Below are positions 34,146-43,617 of a stretch of DNA of 64,000 nt, in pieces; the first letter of the stretch is position 1, and each line of letters starts with the position of its first letter. The position numbers were made by a program, and so were the translations under genes. The notes below the pieces were generated by a model. That model did not search any database and was not told where the DNA came from. It worked only from the letters and a program-made list of their open reading frames with translations. The DNA comes from DASUBN01 sp964584665 (lineage in GTDB: Bacteria; Pseudomonadota; Gammaproteobacteria; Natronospirales; REEB76), in NCBI GenBank assembly GCA_964584665.1, contig CAZPAO010000001.1:62001-126000 (forward strand), given 5' to 3'.

Positions 34146-36065
34146 ATGTGCGGTATAGCAGGCATATTCAGCACCAGCGAACGCGGCGTGCAGCAGGCGG
34201 AGGTGCAGGCCATGTGCGACGCCATCTATCACCGAGGTCCCGACGACGCGGGTTACTACGTGCGCGGCAGGGTGGGACTGGGAATGCGGCGCCTCAGCAT
34301 CATCGACCTGGCCACCGGCCACCAGCCGGTGCAGAACGAGGATGGCAGTGTGCGAGTGGTGCTGAACGGCGAGATCTACAACTACCGTGAGTTGCGCAAG
34401 GAGCTTGAGGCCCGCGGCCACCGCTTCTATACCGCCACCGACACCGAGACCATCGTGCACCTCTATGAGGAATACGGCGCAGATTGCGTCACCAAGTTGC
34501 GCGGCATGTTCGGCCTCGCGGTCTGGGACGAGCGGCGCCAGAGCCTGCTTCTGGCCCGGGATCGCCTCGGCATTAAGCCCCTGTACTATGCCGAGGTGGA
34601 TGGCCGGGTGCTATTCGGTTCAGAGCTGAAGGCGATCCTGGAACTCCCGGATGTGGAACGGGAGCTGAACTGGAGCTCGGTGAACCATCTGTTCACCAGC
34701 CTGCACACACCCAGCTCCGAGAGCATCATCGCCGGCGTGCACAAGCTGCCGCCGGGCCATACCCTGTTGCTGCAGGCGGACGGTGCCCAGCGCCTGACGC
34801 GCTACTGGGACGTGGAGTTCGCCCCGGACTACACCCACGACGAGCAATATTTCGCGGAGCATCTGCGGCAGCTCCTCGAGGAGTCTGTGGACCTGCATCT
34901 GGTGAGCGACGTGCCCGTGGGCGCGTTCCTCAGCGGCGGCCTCGATTCTAGTTCCGTGGTCGCCATCATGGCGCGCCGCAGCGAACGCCCGGTCAAGACC
35001 TTCTCCATCGGTTTCTCCGAGCGGGCATATGACGAGACCCATGCGGCCCGGCGCGTGGCCGAGCAGTTCGGCACCGAGCATACCGAGCTGATCATGAACC
35101 CGGACGTGGAGCAGCTGATCCAGGATATCGTCTGGCACCTGGACGAGCCCTTCGGCGATTCCTCCGCCATCCCCACCTACATGGTCTCCAAGCTCGCCTC
35201 CCAGCAGGTCAAGGTCGTGCTCTCCGGTGACGGCGGCGACGAGCTGTTCGCGGGCTACGACCGCTATAGGGTGGAAGAGCGCGAGCGCCGCTACGAATAC
35301 GCGCCGGCTTCGTTGCGGCGCATGCTCGGCCATATCGGCGCCTCCATGCCCGAGGGCGCCAAGGGCCGTAACTTCCTGCGGCACCTGGCCTTGTCCGGTT
35401 CGGAGCGCTACCTCGATTCGTCGACCCTCTTCAAGTCGGACCAGAAGCTCCGCCTGTTCCGTCCTGAGGCCGCGGCGTTATTTGCAGGCCATGATCCATG
35501 GCATGAGGCCCGCGCGAGCCTTAAGCATTACGACGGTGACTGGCTCTCAGCGCTGCAACGCTGGGACATCAAGAGCTACCTGCCGCTGGACATCCTCACC
35601 AAGGTGGACCGCATGAGCATGGCCCATTCCATCGAGGCCCGCGTGCCGCTGCTGGACCACAAACTGGTGGAGTTCGCTGCCACCATTCCGCCGGAGTTCC
35701 GCCTGCGCAACGGCGAGACCAAGAGCATCTTCAAGCGCGCGATGCGTGGGATCCTGCCGGACGAGATCATCGATAGGCCGAAGCAGGGTTTCGCCGTCCC
35801 CCTTGGCGCCTGGTTCCGCGGCAGGCTCTCTGGTTTCGCGCGTGAATTGCTGCTGGACGGTAGCGCCCGCTGCCAGGTGTTCGATCGGGCCTACATCAGT
35901 GAACTCCTGGACATGCACGACCGGGGCCGCGATCTCAACATGCAGCTCTGGACGCTGATGTCCTTCGAGCTTTGGTGTCGCCGCTTCCTGGATACACCCG
36001 CTCCCGCTGCGCGTTTCCAACCGGTGCCCCTCAGCACCGTCTCCATGACGGGGGTTAACGCGTGA
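34146..36065 (+). CDS. asparagine synthase-like glutamine amidotransferase 1 (EPS-associated)
   Basis: 639 aa. Class II glutaminase with N-terminal catalytic Cys2 (MCGIAGIFS) and synthetase domain with PPi-loop FLSGGLDSSSVVAI near residue 260, DGGDELFAGYDRY and EARVPLLDHKLVEFA. In EPS clusters this subgroup (TIGR03108-like) is not needed for Asn synthesis and probably amidates a uronic acid or another carboxylate. Good AAGGAG site upstream. It overlaps the sulfotransferase by 4 nt. A second paralogue lies 5.5 kb downstream. Confidence 0.88.
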   Translation: MCGIAGIFSTSERGVQQAEVQAMCDAIYHRGPDDAGYYVRGRVGLGMRRLSIIDLATGHQPVQNEDGSVRVVLNGEIYNYRELRKELEARGHRFYTATDTETIVHLYEEYGADCVTKLRGMFGLAVWDERRQSLLLARDRLGIKPLYYAEVDGRVLFGSELKAILELPDVERELNWSSVNHLFTSLHTPSSESIIAGVHKLPPGHTLLLQADGAQRLTRYWDVEFAPDYTHDEQYFAEHLRQLLEESVDLHLVSDVPVGAFLSGGLDSSSVVAIMARRSERPVKTFSIGFSERAYDETHAARRVAEQFGTEHTELIMNPDVEQLIQDIVWHLDEPFGDSSAIPTYMVSKLASQQVKVVLSGDGGDELFAGYDRYRVEERERRYEYAPASLRRMLGHIGASMPEGAKGRNFLRHLALSGSERYLDSSTLFKSDQKLRLFRPEAAALFAGHDPWHEARASLKHYDGDWLSALQRWDIKSYLPLDILTKVDRMSMAHSIEARVPLLDHKLVEFAATIPPEFRLRNGETKSIFKRAMRGILPDEIIDRPKQGFAVPLGAWFRGRLSGFARELLLDGSARCQVFDRAYISELLDMHDRGRDLNMQLWTLMSFELWCRRFLDTPAPAARFQPVPLSTVSMTGVNA

Positions 36066-37099
36066 GTCTCATAGCCCGACTGACCCAGGGACTGCGCATG
36101 TCCAACGCCGCCCAGGTGCTGCTGGATGACTCGCGCGGGCGCGAGCCAGCGCCGCTGGAGGCCCTGCAGCCTGTACCCGTGTCGGCGCCCGCCAAGCCGC
36201 TGACTGTGGTCTACATCGCCGGTGACGGCCGCAGCGGCTCGACGTTGCTGGACCGGCTCATCGGCGCCTATCCAGGGACCTTCTCCTGCGGCGAACTCGG
36301 CAACCTGCTGCAATCCGCGGCGGCTGACGATGAGTTCTGCGCCTGCGGCAGCCTCGCGGCCAGCTGCGGTTTCTGGCGCGAGGTGCTGACCCGCTGGGGC
36401 GCCTCCGTGCCGGGGTTCTCTGAACGCGAGTATCGCTTGCTGCAGCTGCGCTACGAACGGCTCAGGTCTCTACTCAGGCCCGGCAGCGACATGACCTTCG
36501 ACAGCGAAAACTTCGCGCGCTACGCGGAATATACCCGCGCGCTGTTCACGACCATCGCCGATCTCTCCGGCGCCAGCGTGATCATCGATTCCTCCAAGGG
36601 ACCGGCTCGCGCTCTGGCCCTGTCCCGGGTGCCGGGACTGGATATCCGCATGCTGCACCTGGTGCGGGATGTGCGCGGCGTGGCCTACTCCTTGCGTAAT
36701 CCAAACCGGGGCAAGCCGAAGGAGGGTGCGCCGGTCAAGAAGCGCAGCAACCTGCGCTTCGCCGGGACCTGGGCCACCATCAACTATTTCTGTGAGTACG
36801 TGCGGCCCAAGATCGCCGGCCCCAACCTGTTCCTGCGCTACGAGGACTACACCGCGGACCTGGATGCGACTCTCGCTCAGGTGGCGGAGTTGCTCAGCAC
36901 CCAGCGCATCGGCTTCGAAGCGAGCTCGGGGCACCTCATGAAGCAGGGCCATCAGGTGGCTGGCAATGACGGACGTATGCGCCCGGTGCAACGCATCTCG
37001 ACGGACGAAGCCTGGCGCCGCCAGTTCGGTTTCGTCATGCGGAAGGGTCTGTACCTGCTGGTCCTCCCGCTCATGCTCCGCTACCGCTACCGCCCCTGA
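36062..37099 (+). CDS. sulfotransferase family protein
   Basis: 345 aa from a GTG overlapping asnB. The PAPS 5'-phosphosulfate loop YIAGDGRSGSTLLDRL near residue 58 and the 3'-phosphate-binding region HLVRDVRGVAYSLRNP near residue 200 are present. Transfer of sulfate from PAPS to a sugar hydroxyl is the expected reaction. No PAPS-synthesis gene is in the window. Conserved Cys residues (CACGS...CGFW) are also seen near residue 95. Confidence 0.82.
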   Translation: MSLIARLTQGLRMSNAAQVLLDDSRGREPAPLEALQPVPVSAPAKPLTVVYIAGDGRSGSTLLDRLIGAYPGTFSCGELGNLLQSAAADDEFCACGSLAASCGFWREVLTRWGASVPGFSEREYRLLQLRYERLRSLLRPGSDMTFDSENFARYAEYTRALFTTIADLSGASVIIDSSKGPARALALSRVPGLDIRMLHLVRDVRGVAYSLRNPNRGKPKEGAPVKKRSNLRFAGTWATINYFCEYVRPKIAGPNLFLRYEDYTADLDATLAQVAELLSTQRIGFEASSGHLMKQGHQVAGNDGRMRPVQRISTDEAWRRQFGFVMRKGLYLLVLPLMLRYRYRP

Positions 37100-37127
37100 C
37101 CCAAGCCATTCCGGCGAGGAAGATCCC

Positions 37128-38252
37128 ATGCATGTCACGGCCATCGTGCTCGCGCGCGCAGGTGCTGGTGCACTCGCCCTAGCGCTGACTTCTGGCACCG
37201 CGGCGCTCGCCGGCTGGAACGAGCCGGCCCTGCCGCGCTACCAGGTCATCGACCTCGGCACCCTCGGCGGCGCCAGCAGCACAGCCCAAGCGCTCAACGA
37301 CAAGGGTCAGGTGGTGGGTTGGTCCGAGACCGCCTCTGGCACCCGCCATGCGTTCATCTATGACCACGGCATGATGCAGGATCTGGGGACCCTCGTCGGT
37401 GGCAGCCATAGCTATGCCACCGGCATCAATGAGCACGGCCAAGTGGTCGGCTACAGCGGGATCAACGCATTCGGCTCCCAATTCCCCGAGATAGATCAGG
37501 GGTTCGTCTGGGACCCGACCGGCATGCGCAGCCTGGGCGCCTTGTTCTGCCCCTGTTCCTACAACGACCGCTACGGCGCCAGCAGCGGCTATGCGATCAA
37601 CGACAAGGGTTGGGTATCGGGTTCCTCCGAGACGGTGCGCGGCTCCTGGGTTCTGCATGCGGCCCTCTGGCGGGATGGCGTGGCTGAGGATCTGGGCGGC
37701 GGTGCGGGCGATTGGTCCATAAGCCGCAGCTTCGGCATGAACGCGCGCGGTTTCGTGGTGGGCGACTATGCGCAGGACGCCGGCAAGGTCAACGCTTACG
37801 AACGCGAGGCTAGCCTGTGGCGCGGAAGCACCCGCACCGCTCTCGGCACCTTGCCGGGTTCCACCTCGAGCATCGCGCTGGCTGTGAACCTGCAGGGAGC
37901 CGTGGTGGGCTGGTCCGGGACCTTCGATGGTGCCGCTTCCCATGCCTTCATCTGGCGCCGCGGCAGCATGCAGGATATCGGCGCACTGAAGCACGATGCC
38001 AATAGCGCCGCCCTCGCCATAGACGCCGCCGGCGACGTGGTGGGCTGGTCCGGCGCCTCGCGCAGCGGGGACTCCCACGCCTTCCTGTGGCGGTTCGGCG
38101 AGATGCTGGACCTCAACCAGTCCATACCCAGCTATTCCGGCTGGGTGCTGAACGAAGCCGCCGGCATCAACCGCCGCGGCGAGATCGTCGGCACCGGTCT
38201 GCACGACGGCGAGACCCATGCTTTCCTACTCATACCGGTGATCAAACCATGA
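37128..38252 (+). CDS. secreted HAF-repeat protein
   Basis: 374 aa. Signal peptide to about residue 28, then about seven tandem ~45-residue repeats with the pattern DLGTLGG...A.AIN..GQVVG.S....HAF.W (the HAF motif), predicted to form a beta-propeller-like domain. No PEP-CTERM or other sorting tail (it ends LLIPVIKP). Function unknown. An extracellular protein inside a biosynthetic train, coupled to the next glycosyltransferase by ATGA, suggests it travels with the polymer or matrix. Confidence 0.75.
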   Translation: MHVTAIVLARAGAGALALALTSGTAALAGWNEPALPRYQVIDLGTLGGASSTAQALNDKGQVVGWSETASGTRHAFIYDHGMMQDLGTLVGGSHSYATGINEHGQVVGYSGINAFGSQFPEIDQGFVWDPTGMRSLGALFCPCSYNDRYGASSGYAINDKGWVSGSSETVRGSWVLHAALWRDGVAEDLGGGAGDWSISRSFGMNARGFVVGDYAQDAGKVNAYEREASLWRGSTRTALGTLPGSTSSIALAVNLQGAVVGWSGTFDGAASHAFIWRRGSMQDIGALKHDANSAALAIDAAGDVVGWSGASRSGDSHAFLWRFGEMLDLNQSIPSYSGWVLNEAAGINRRGEIVGTGLHDGETHAFLLIPVIKP

Positions 38253-39331
38253 GCACGGCTGATAACTATCGTCCCCGCGTCACTCTGGTGGCGGCGGGCA
38301 TGGAGATCCTCGGCGGGCAGGGGGTGCAGGCGCTCGCGCTGGTGCAGGGCCTGCGGCGCGAAGGCTATGCCGTGAGTTTCCTGCCCATCAATCCGCGCTT
38401 CCCCGTGGGGCTACGCTGGCTCAGGGAACTGCGCTACGTGCGCACCTTCTTCAACCAACTCTTCTACCTGCCGAGCTTGCTGGCGCTGCGCCGTAGCGAC
38501 GTGGCTCACGTGTTCTCCGCTTCATATTGGTCGTTCCTGCTGGCGCCGGTGCCGGCGCTGCTGGTTGCCAGGCTCTTCGGCAAGCGCTCAGTGCTGCACT
38601 ACCACAGCGGCGAAGCGGAGGATCACCTCTCCCGCTGGGGCGCGCTCGTGCATCCCTGGTTGCATCTCGCGGACGAGATCGTGGTGCCCTCCGAATATCT
38701 GCATGAAGTGTTCGCCCGCTACGGCTATCACACGAGAGTGGTGAAGAACGTGGTGGATACCGCACGCTTCGCCTACCGGGAGCGCAGCGACCTGCGGCCG
38801 CGGCTGCTGTCCGTTCGCAACCTGGAGCCCCACTACAGGGTGGACACGGTGATCGAGGCTTTCGCCTTGCTCAAGAAACGTTACCCAGAGGCGACCCTGG
38901 CGGTGGCCGGTTACGGCAGCCAGGAAGCCGAGCTGCGTGAGCTGGCCGCCGGCCTCGGCGTGAGCGGCATCCGCTTCCTCGGCCGCGTGGAGCCGGAGAA
39001 CGTGCCTGCCCTCTATGCGGACGCGGACATATTCGTCAACGCCGCGGTCATCGACAACCAGCCCGTCTCGGTGCTGGAAGCCTTCGCCTCCGGCCTGCCG
39101 GTGGTGAGCACCGGCACCGGCGACATCGCCGCCATGCTGCGCCATGGTGAAGCCGGGCTGCTGGTCCCTCCGGGCGATCCACCGGCCATAGCCCAGGCAG
39201 TCACGAGCCTCCTGGAGCAGCCGCAGCGTGCCGTGGGGATCGCGCGGCGTGCCCGCGCGGAAGTTGAACTCTATACGTGGTCAAACATCTCGGCCGACTG
39301 GGCCGACGTCTATCGCAAGGAAGCCGCATGA
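38249..39331 (+). CDS. GT4-family glycosyltransferase (second)
   Basis: 360 aa. N-terminal GGQGVQALALVQGL, central KRSVLHYHSGEAEDHL, and the C-terminal DIFVNAAVIDNQPVSVLEAFASG with the E-x-F-A-S-G nucleotide-sugar site. GT-B fold, cytosolic, specificity unknown. Overlaps both neighbours by 4 nt (ATGA junctions). Confidence 0.87.
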   Translation: MSTADNYRPRVTLVAAGMEILGGQGVQALALVQGLRREGYAVSFLPINPRFPVGLRWLRELRYVRTFFNQLFYLPSLLALRRSDVAHVFSASYWSFLLAPVPALLVARLFGKRSVLHYHSGEAEDHLSRWGALVHPWLHLADEIVVPSEYLHEVFARYGYHTRVVKNVVDTARFAYRERSDLRPRLLSVRNLEPHYRVDTVIEAFALLKKRYPEATLAVAGYGSQEAELRELAAGLGVSGIRFLGRVEPENVPALYADADIFVNAAVIDNQPVSVLEAFASGLPVVSTGTGDIAAMLRHGEAGLLVPPGDPPAIAQAVTSLLEQPQRAVGIARRARAEVELYTWSNISADWADVYRKEAA

Positions 39332-41580
39332 AGATCGATAACCTGTTGCGTGCAGATCTCTCGGATATCGCCAGCCGGGGCTGGCAGGAAGTCTGGCGCA
39401 CCGTAGACCGCATGGCGGTAGGTGGAGCCGTGCCAGAAGGGGCCCGCAACCTGTCTCTATTCGAGCATCTGGCTCCGCAGCCGGTGGCGCGCCTGAGTCG
39501 CCGAAGCGACGGCACACCGCAGGACCCCGCCCAGGCTGAGTTCGAGCATTTCCGTCGCCATGGCGCGGTGCGGTTCTTCGCCGGCCCTGGTGACGCACGC
39601 CTGCCCCAGTTCTTCGAGGAACGCCTGCCCGACGCACGCCTCCGCAGCGTCGCCACGGCAGATGCGCTCTGCGACCGCAGCTTCAGCTTGCTGGGGCACC
39701 GCGCCCTGTTCCTGGATGCGCCCTTGGACTGGCACCGGGACGCGGTCTCGGGCCAGCGCGCGCCGCTGGTACATTGGAGCCGGATCAACCCTCTCGACGC
39801 CGAGCGGGTGGGGGACAGCAAGGTCACCTGGGAGCTCAACCGGCACCAGTGGTTGGTGCACCTCGGCCAGGCTTACCGCCTTACCGGCGACGAGCGCTAT
39901 TCAGAGATCTTCGCCGCCAGCGTGCGCGACTGGATGCAGGCCAACCCGGCGGGCATGGGCATCAACTGGGCCAGCAGCCTGGAGGTGGCTTATCGCCTCA
40001 TCAGCTGGTGCTGGGCCCTGAACCTGTTCCGCGATTCGGCGGTGCTCACGCCGCGCCTGTACGTGGAGATGCTGGGCTGGCTCAAGGCCCACGCCGGGCA
40101 CGTGGAGCGCTATCTTTCACACTACTTCTCACCCAACACCCATCTCACCGGCGAGGCCTTGGGCCTCTTCTATGCCGGCGTGCTGTTCCCGGAACTGCCG
40201 CGGGCCGCCCGCTGGCGCAAGCTCGGCGCGAAGATCCTCATCCGGCAGCTGCCGCGCCAGGTGCATGGGGATGGCGTCTACTTCGAGCAGTCCACCTGTT
40301 ACCAGCGCTACACCGCCGAGATATACCTGCACTTCCTGATATTGGCCGAGCGCAACGACGTGACGTTACCTGATGCGGTGAAGCAACGGGTGGCGTTGAT
40401 GCTGGACAACCTGTTGGCGGTCTGCCGTCCGGATGGCAGCATGCCGCAGATCGGCGATTCCGACGGCGGCCGCCTGCTGCCGCTGGCGCAACGCGGCGCC
40501 GACGACTGCCGCGACGTGTTCTCGCTGGCAGCGGTGTTCTTCAAGCGGCCCGATTATGCCTGGGCGGCCCGTGGCACCTCACCGGAAGTGGCTTGGCTCT
40601 TCGGCACCAGCGGCTGCAAGGTCCTGGACGGCTTGCAGCCGGCGCCGCCCGCCGATGCTCCTTCACAACTCTATGCCGAGGGTGGGCATGCGGTGATGCG
40701 CAGCGGATGGGAACGCCATGCCCACCAGATGCTCTTCGACACGGGCCCCCTGGGTTGCCGCGTGAGCGGCGGCCACGGCCATGCGGACCTCCTCAGCATC
40801 CAGTGCAGCGCCTTCGGCCAAGCCCAACTGGTGGATCCGGGCACCTACTGCTACACCGGCAACGCCCACTGGCGCGACCATTTCCGGGGCAGTTCCGCCC
40901 ATAACACCGTGGTGGTGGACCACAAGAGCCAGGCGGTGCCGGTGGGCCCGTTCTCCTGGCAGCGCCGCCCCGCGGCAAGCCTCAAGGATTGGATCTCGAC
41001 CGCTGCCTATGACTATGCCGATGCGGAGCACGGCGCCTATCGCCGTCTGCGGGACCCGGTGCAGCACCGGCGTCGTGTGCTGTTCGTGAAATCGCGCTAC
41101 TGGGTGGTGGTGGACGATCTCACGGGCGCCGATGCACATTCGGTGGAACTCATGTTCCAGTTCGCGCCCATGCCGGTCAGCCTGGATGCGGACGGCTGGG
41201 CCCGCAGCGGCGGTCCCAATGGGCGCGGCTTGTTCCTGCGGGCATTCTCCGCCGCCACCCTGCAAGCCAAGGTGAGCCAGGGCGGGCTCGATCCCATCCG
41301 CGGCTGGATCTCGCCGGACTACGGTCTGCGCGTGCCGGCGCCCGTCCTGAGCTACGCCACGGTAGAGAAACTGCCCTTGCGCATCGTCACCCTCATCGTA
41401 CCCCGCGAAGCGGGGGAGACCACGCCGCCGGACATCACCGCGGTGCGGCCCGCCGGCAGCTCCCTGAGCCTGCTGTTCGCGGACGGACGCGAGACGGTAC
41501 GGGTGGACGACGACCAGATCATGGTGGATTGCGCCGACGGCTCCTCCATCATCCCTCTCAACGACCGGAACGAGGCCTGA
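39328..41580 (+). CDS. heparinase II/III-like polysaccharide lyase family protein
   Basis: 750 aa. N-terminal alpha/alpha toroid domain (~100-400; NRHQWLVHLGQAYRLTGDERY, EQSTCYQRYTAE) and C-terminal Hepar_II/III beta-sandwich (~450-740) with GHGHADLLSIQ and DPGTYCYTGNAHWRDHFRG, then SSAHNTVVVDH. The toroid carries the likely catalytic Tyr/His. No signal peptide is visible, so a periplasmic trimming role needs another route; such proteins are common in EPS clusters without proof of lyase action. ATGA overlap with the GT4 gene. Confidence 0.82.
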   Translation: MKIDNLLRADLSDIASRGWQEVWRTVDRMAVGGAVPEGARNLSLFEHLAPQPVARLSRRSDGTPQDPAQAEFEHFRRHGAVRFFAGPGDARLPQFFEERLPDARLRSVATADALCDRSFSLLGHRALFLDAPLDWHRDAVSGQRAPLVHWSRINPLDAERVGDSKVTWELNRHQWLVHLGQAYRLTGDERYSEIFAASVRDWMQANPAGMGINWASSLEVAYRLISWCWALNLFRDSAVLTPRLYVEMLGWLKAHAGHVERYLSHYFSPNTHLTGEALGLFYAGVLFPELPRAARWRKLGAKILIRQLPRQVHGDGVYFEQSTCYQRYTAEIYLHFLILAERNDVTLPDAVKQRVALMLDNLLAVCRPDGSMPQIGDSDGGRLLPLAQRGADDCRDVFSLAAVFFKRPDYAWAARGTSPEVAWLFGTSGCKVLDGLQPAPPADAPSQLYAEGGHAVMRSGWERHAHQMLFDTGPLGCRVSGGHGHADLLSIQCSAFGQAQLVDPGTYCYTGNAHWRDHFRGSSAHNTVVVDHKSQAVPVGPFSWQRRPAASLKDWISTAAYDYADAEHGAYRRLRDPVQHRRRVLFVKSRYWVVVDDLTGADAHSVELMFQFAPMPVSLDADGWARSGGPNGRGLFLRAFSAATLQAKVSQGGLDPIRGWISPDYGLRVPAPVLSYATVEKLPLRIVTLIVPREAGETTPPDITAVRPAGSSLSLLFADGRETVRVDDDQIMVDCADGSSIIPLNDRNEA

Positions 41581-41583
41581 GCC

Positions 41584-43515
41584 ATGTGCGGCATAGCAGG
41601 CATCCTGAAGTTCGATGCCACGGCGGCGGTGGAATACGTGCGTCTCTCGCGCATGCGCGATGTACTCGGTCACCGGGGACCCGATGACAGCGGCATCGTG
41701 ATACGCGGCCGCGCGGGTCTGGCACACAACCGGCTCTCCATCATAGACCTCAGCAGCGGCCAGCAACCCATGGCGGACACCCATGGCGCCTGGATCAGCT
41801 TCAACGGGGAGATCTATAACTTCCGCGAACTGCGCAAGCAGCTGGAAGCGCGCGGTTGCCACTTCGCGACGAATTCTGACACCGAGGTGATCCTGCAGGC
41901 CTACCAGGTCTATGGCGAGGACTGCGTGAAGCATCTGCGCGGCATGTTCGCTTTCGCCATCTGGGACAAGAAGCGCCAGAAGCTGTTCCTGGCCCGGGAC
42001 CGGCTCGGCATCAAGCCCCTGTACTACACCTCCAATGGCGGCGAGCTGGTCTTCGCCTCGGAGATCAAGGCGATCCTCACTTCCGGAGCCCTGGCGCCGG
42101 CTTTGAATGAGGCCATTCTCCCTGAATACCTGGCCACGCGCTTCGTCGCGGGCGACGAGACCTTCTTCCAGGGCGTGCGCAAGCTCATGCCCGGCCATAC
42201 TCTGAGTTGGACCCCCGTGGAGGGCCTGCGCCTGACCCGCTACTGGAAGCTGCCGGACCAGCTATCTGACGCAGACGTGCCCTTCGAGGAGCACGCGCGC
42301 GAAGTGCGCCGCCGCCTGGAGGAGGCGGTCAGCATCCATCTCATGAGCGACGTGCCGCTGGGTCTTTTCCTCTCCGGCGGCATCGACTCCAGCGCGCTCG
42401 CCGCGCTCATGGCGCCCATGGTCAGCAAGCCGATCCAGAGCTTCGCCGTGGGTTTTGCAGAGCATGGTTACAATGAACTGGACTACGCGAGGCTGATGGC
42501 GAAATCGGTGGGTGCCGAGCACCGCGACATCCTGCTCTCCAGCTCCGACTTCCTGCGGGCACTCCCGCGGATGGTCTGGCACGAGGATGAGCCCATCGCC
42601 TTCCCCTCCAGCATCTGCCTGTACCACGTGTCGCGCCTGGCCAAGCAGCACGTCAAGGTGGTGCTGACCGGGGAGGGCGCCGATGAGCTGTTCCTGGGCT
42701 ACAACAAGTATCGCGTCACTGCCTGGAACGAGCGGCTCGGCCGGCCGTATTGGGCCACCATGCCGAGAGCGGTCCAGAACGGCATCCGCCGCCTGGTGCA
42801 GAGCTGCCCCAGGGGCGTGCGCCGCTACGCGGAGCGCAGCTTCCTCGGACCTGAGCCCGGTATCCGCGGGCTCTTCTACGAGAACTTCGCCGTGTTCCCC
42901 GCCGCGCACCAGAGCCGCCTGCTCACGGGCTCCGGTCCGCGCCGCGATCCCTATGCCGAGGGCCTGCGCCGCTATGCCCAAGCTCCGGGCGGCAGCCTTG
43001 AGCGCATGAGCCATGCGGACATCCAGACCTACATGGTGGAACTGCTCATGAAGCAGGACCAGATGAGCATGGCGGCATCGCTCGAGAGCCGCGTGCCGTT
43101 CCTTGACCACGAACTGGTGGAATACGTGGCTGCCATGCCCGCCAAACACAAGCTGCAGGGCTTCCAGACGAAATCGGTGTTGCGCGCCGCCGTGAAAGAC
43201 ATCCTGCCCAAGGAGATCCTGACGCGCGGCAAGATGGGCTTCCCTGTCCCGGTGGGGCGCTGGTTGCGCGGCAGCCACGCCTCGCTGCTGGACGAGCTGG
43301 TGCTCAGCCAACGCGCCCTCGGCCGCGGCCTGTTCGATTCCGACTATGTCCGGCAGCTCGCCGCCGAGCATAAGCGCGGCGATGCGGAGCACGGCGATCG
43401 CCTGTGGATGCTCATCAACCTCGAACTCTGGCAGCGGATGTTCCTGGAAGGTGAAGCCCCCGACGCGATCCTGGACGAGGCATTGTTCAATCCCAGCTTG
43501 GGTGTCGCGGCCTGA
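41584..43515 (+). CDS. asparagine synthase-like glutamine amidotransferase 2 (EPS-associated)
   Basis: 643 aa paralogue of the gene at 34146. Catalytic Cys2 in MCGIAGILK, ARDRLGIKPLYY, PPi-loop FLSGGIDSSALAAL and GEGADELFLGYNKY. Sequence differs throughout, so it is not a recent duplicate. It is 3 nt after the heparinase gene and followed by a 102-nt gap, the longest in the train. A different carboxylate substrate from paralogue 1 is likely. Confidence 0.88.
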   Translation: MCGIAGILKFDATAAVEYVRLSRMRDVLGHRGPDDSGIVIRGRAGLAHNRLSIIDLSSGQQPMADTHGAWISFNGEIYNFRELRKQLEARGCHFATNSDTEVILQAYQVYGEDCVKHLRGMFAFAIWDKKRQKLFLARDRLGIKPLYYTSNGGELVFASEIKAILTSGALAPALNEAILPEYLATRFVAGDETFFQGVRKLMPGHTLSWTPVEGLRLTRYWKLPDQLSDADVPFEEHAREVRRRLEEAVSIHLMSDVPLGLFLSGGIDSSALAALMAPMVSKPIQSFAVGFAEHGYNELDYARLMAKSVGAEHRDILLSSSDFLRALPRMVWHEDEPIAFPSSICLYHVSRLAKQHVKVVLTGEGADELFLGYNKYRVTAWNERLGRPYWATMPRAVQNGIRRLVQSCPRGVRRYAERSFLGPEPGIRGLFYENFAVFPAAHQSRLLTGSGPRRDPYAEGLRRYAQAPGGSLERMSHADIQTYMVELLMKQDQMSMAASLESRVPFLDHELVEYVAAMPAKHKLQGFQTKSVLRAAVKDILPKEILTRGKMGFPVPVGRWLRGSHASLLDELVLSQRALGRGLFDSDYVRQLAAEHKRGDAEHGDRLWMLINLELWQRMFLEGEAPDAILDEALFNPSLGVAA

Positions 43516-43617
43516 CGCCGGGGTTTTACCCGCATCTGATTGCGGGGTTCACCGGATATCTTGCACGGGCTTTGGATGCGAGAGTTGCCGCCCGGGGATG
43601 CAGGTGCAACCCGGATT

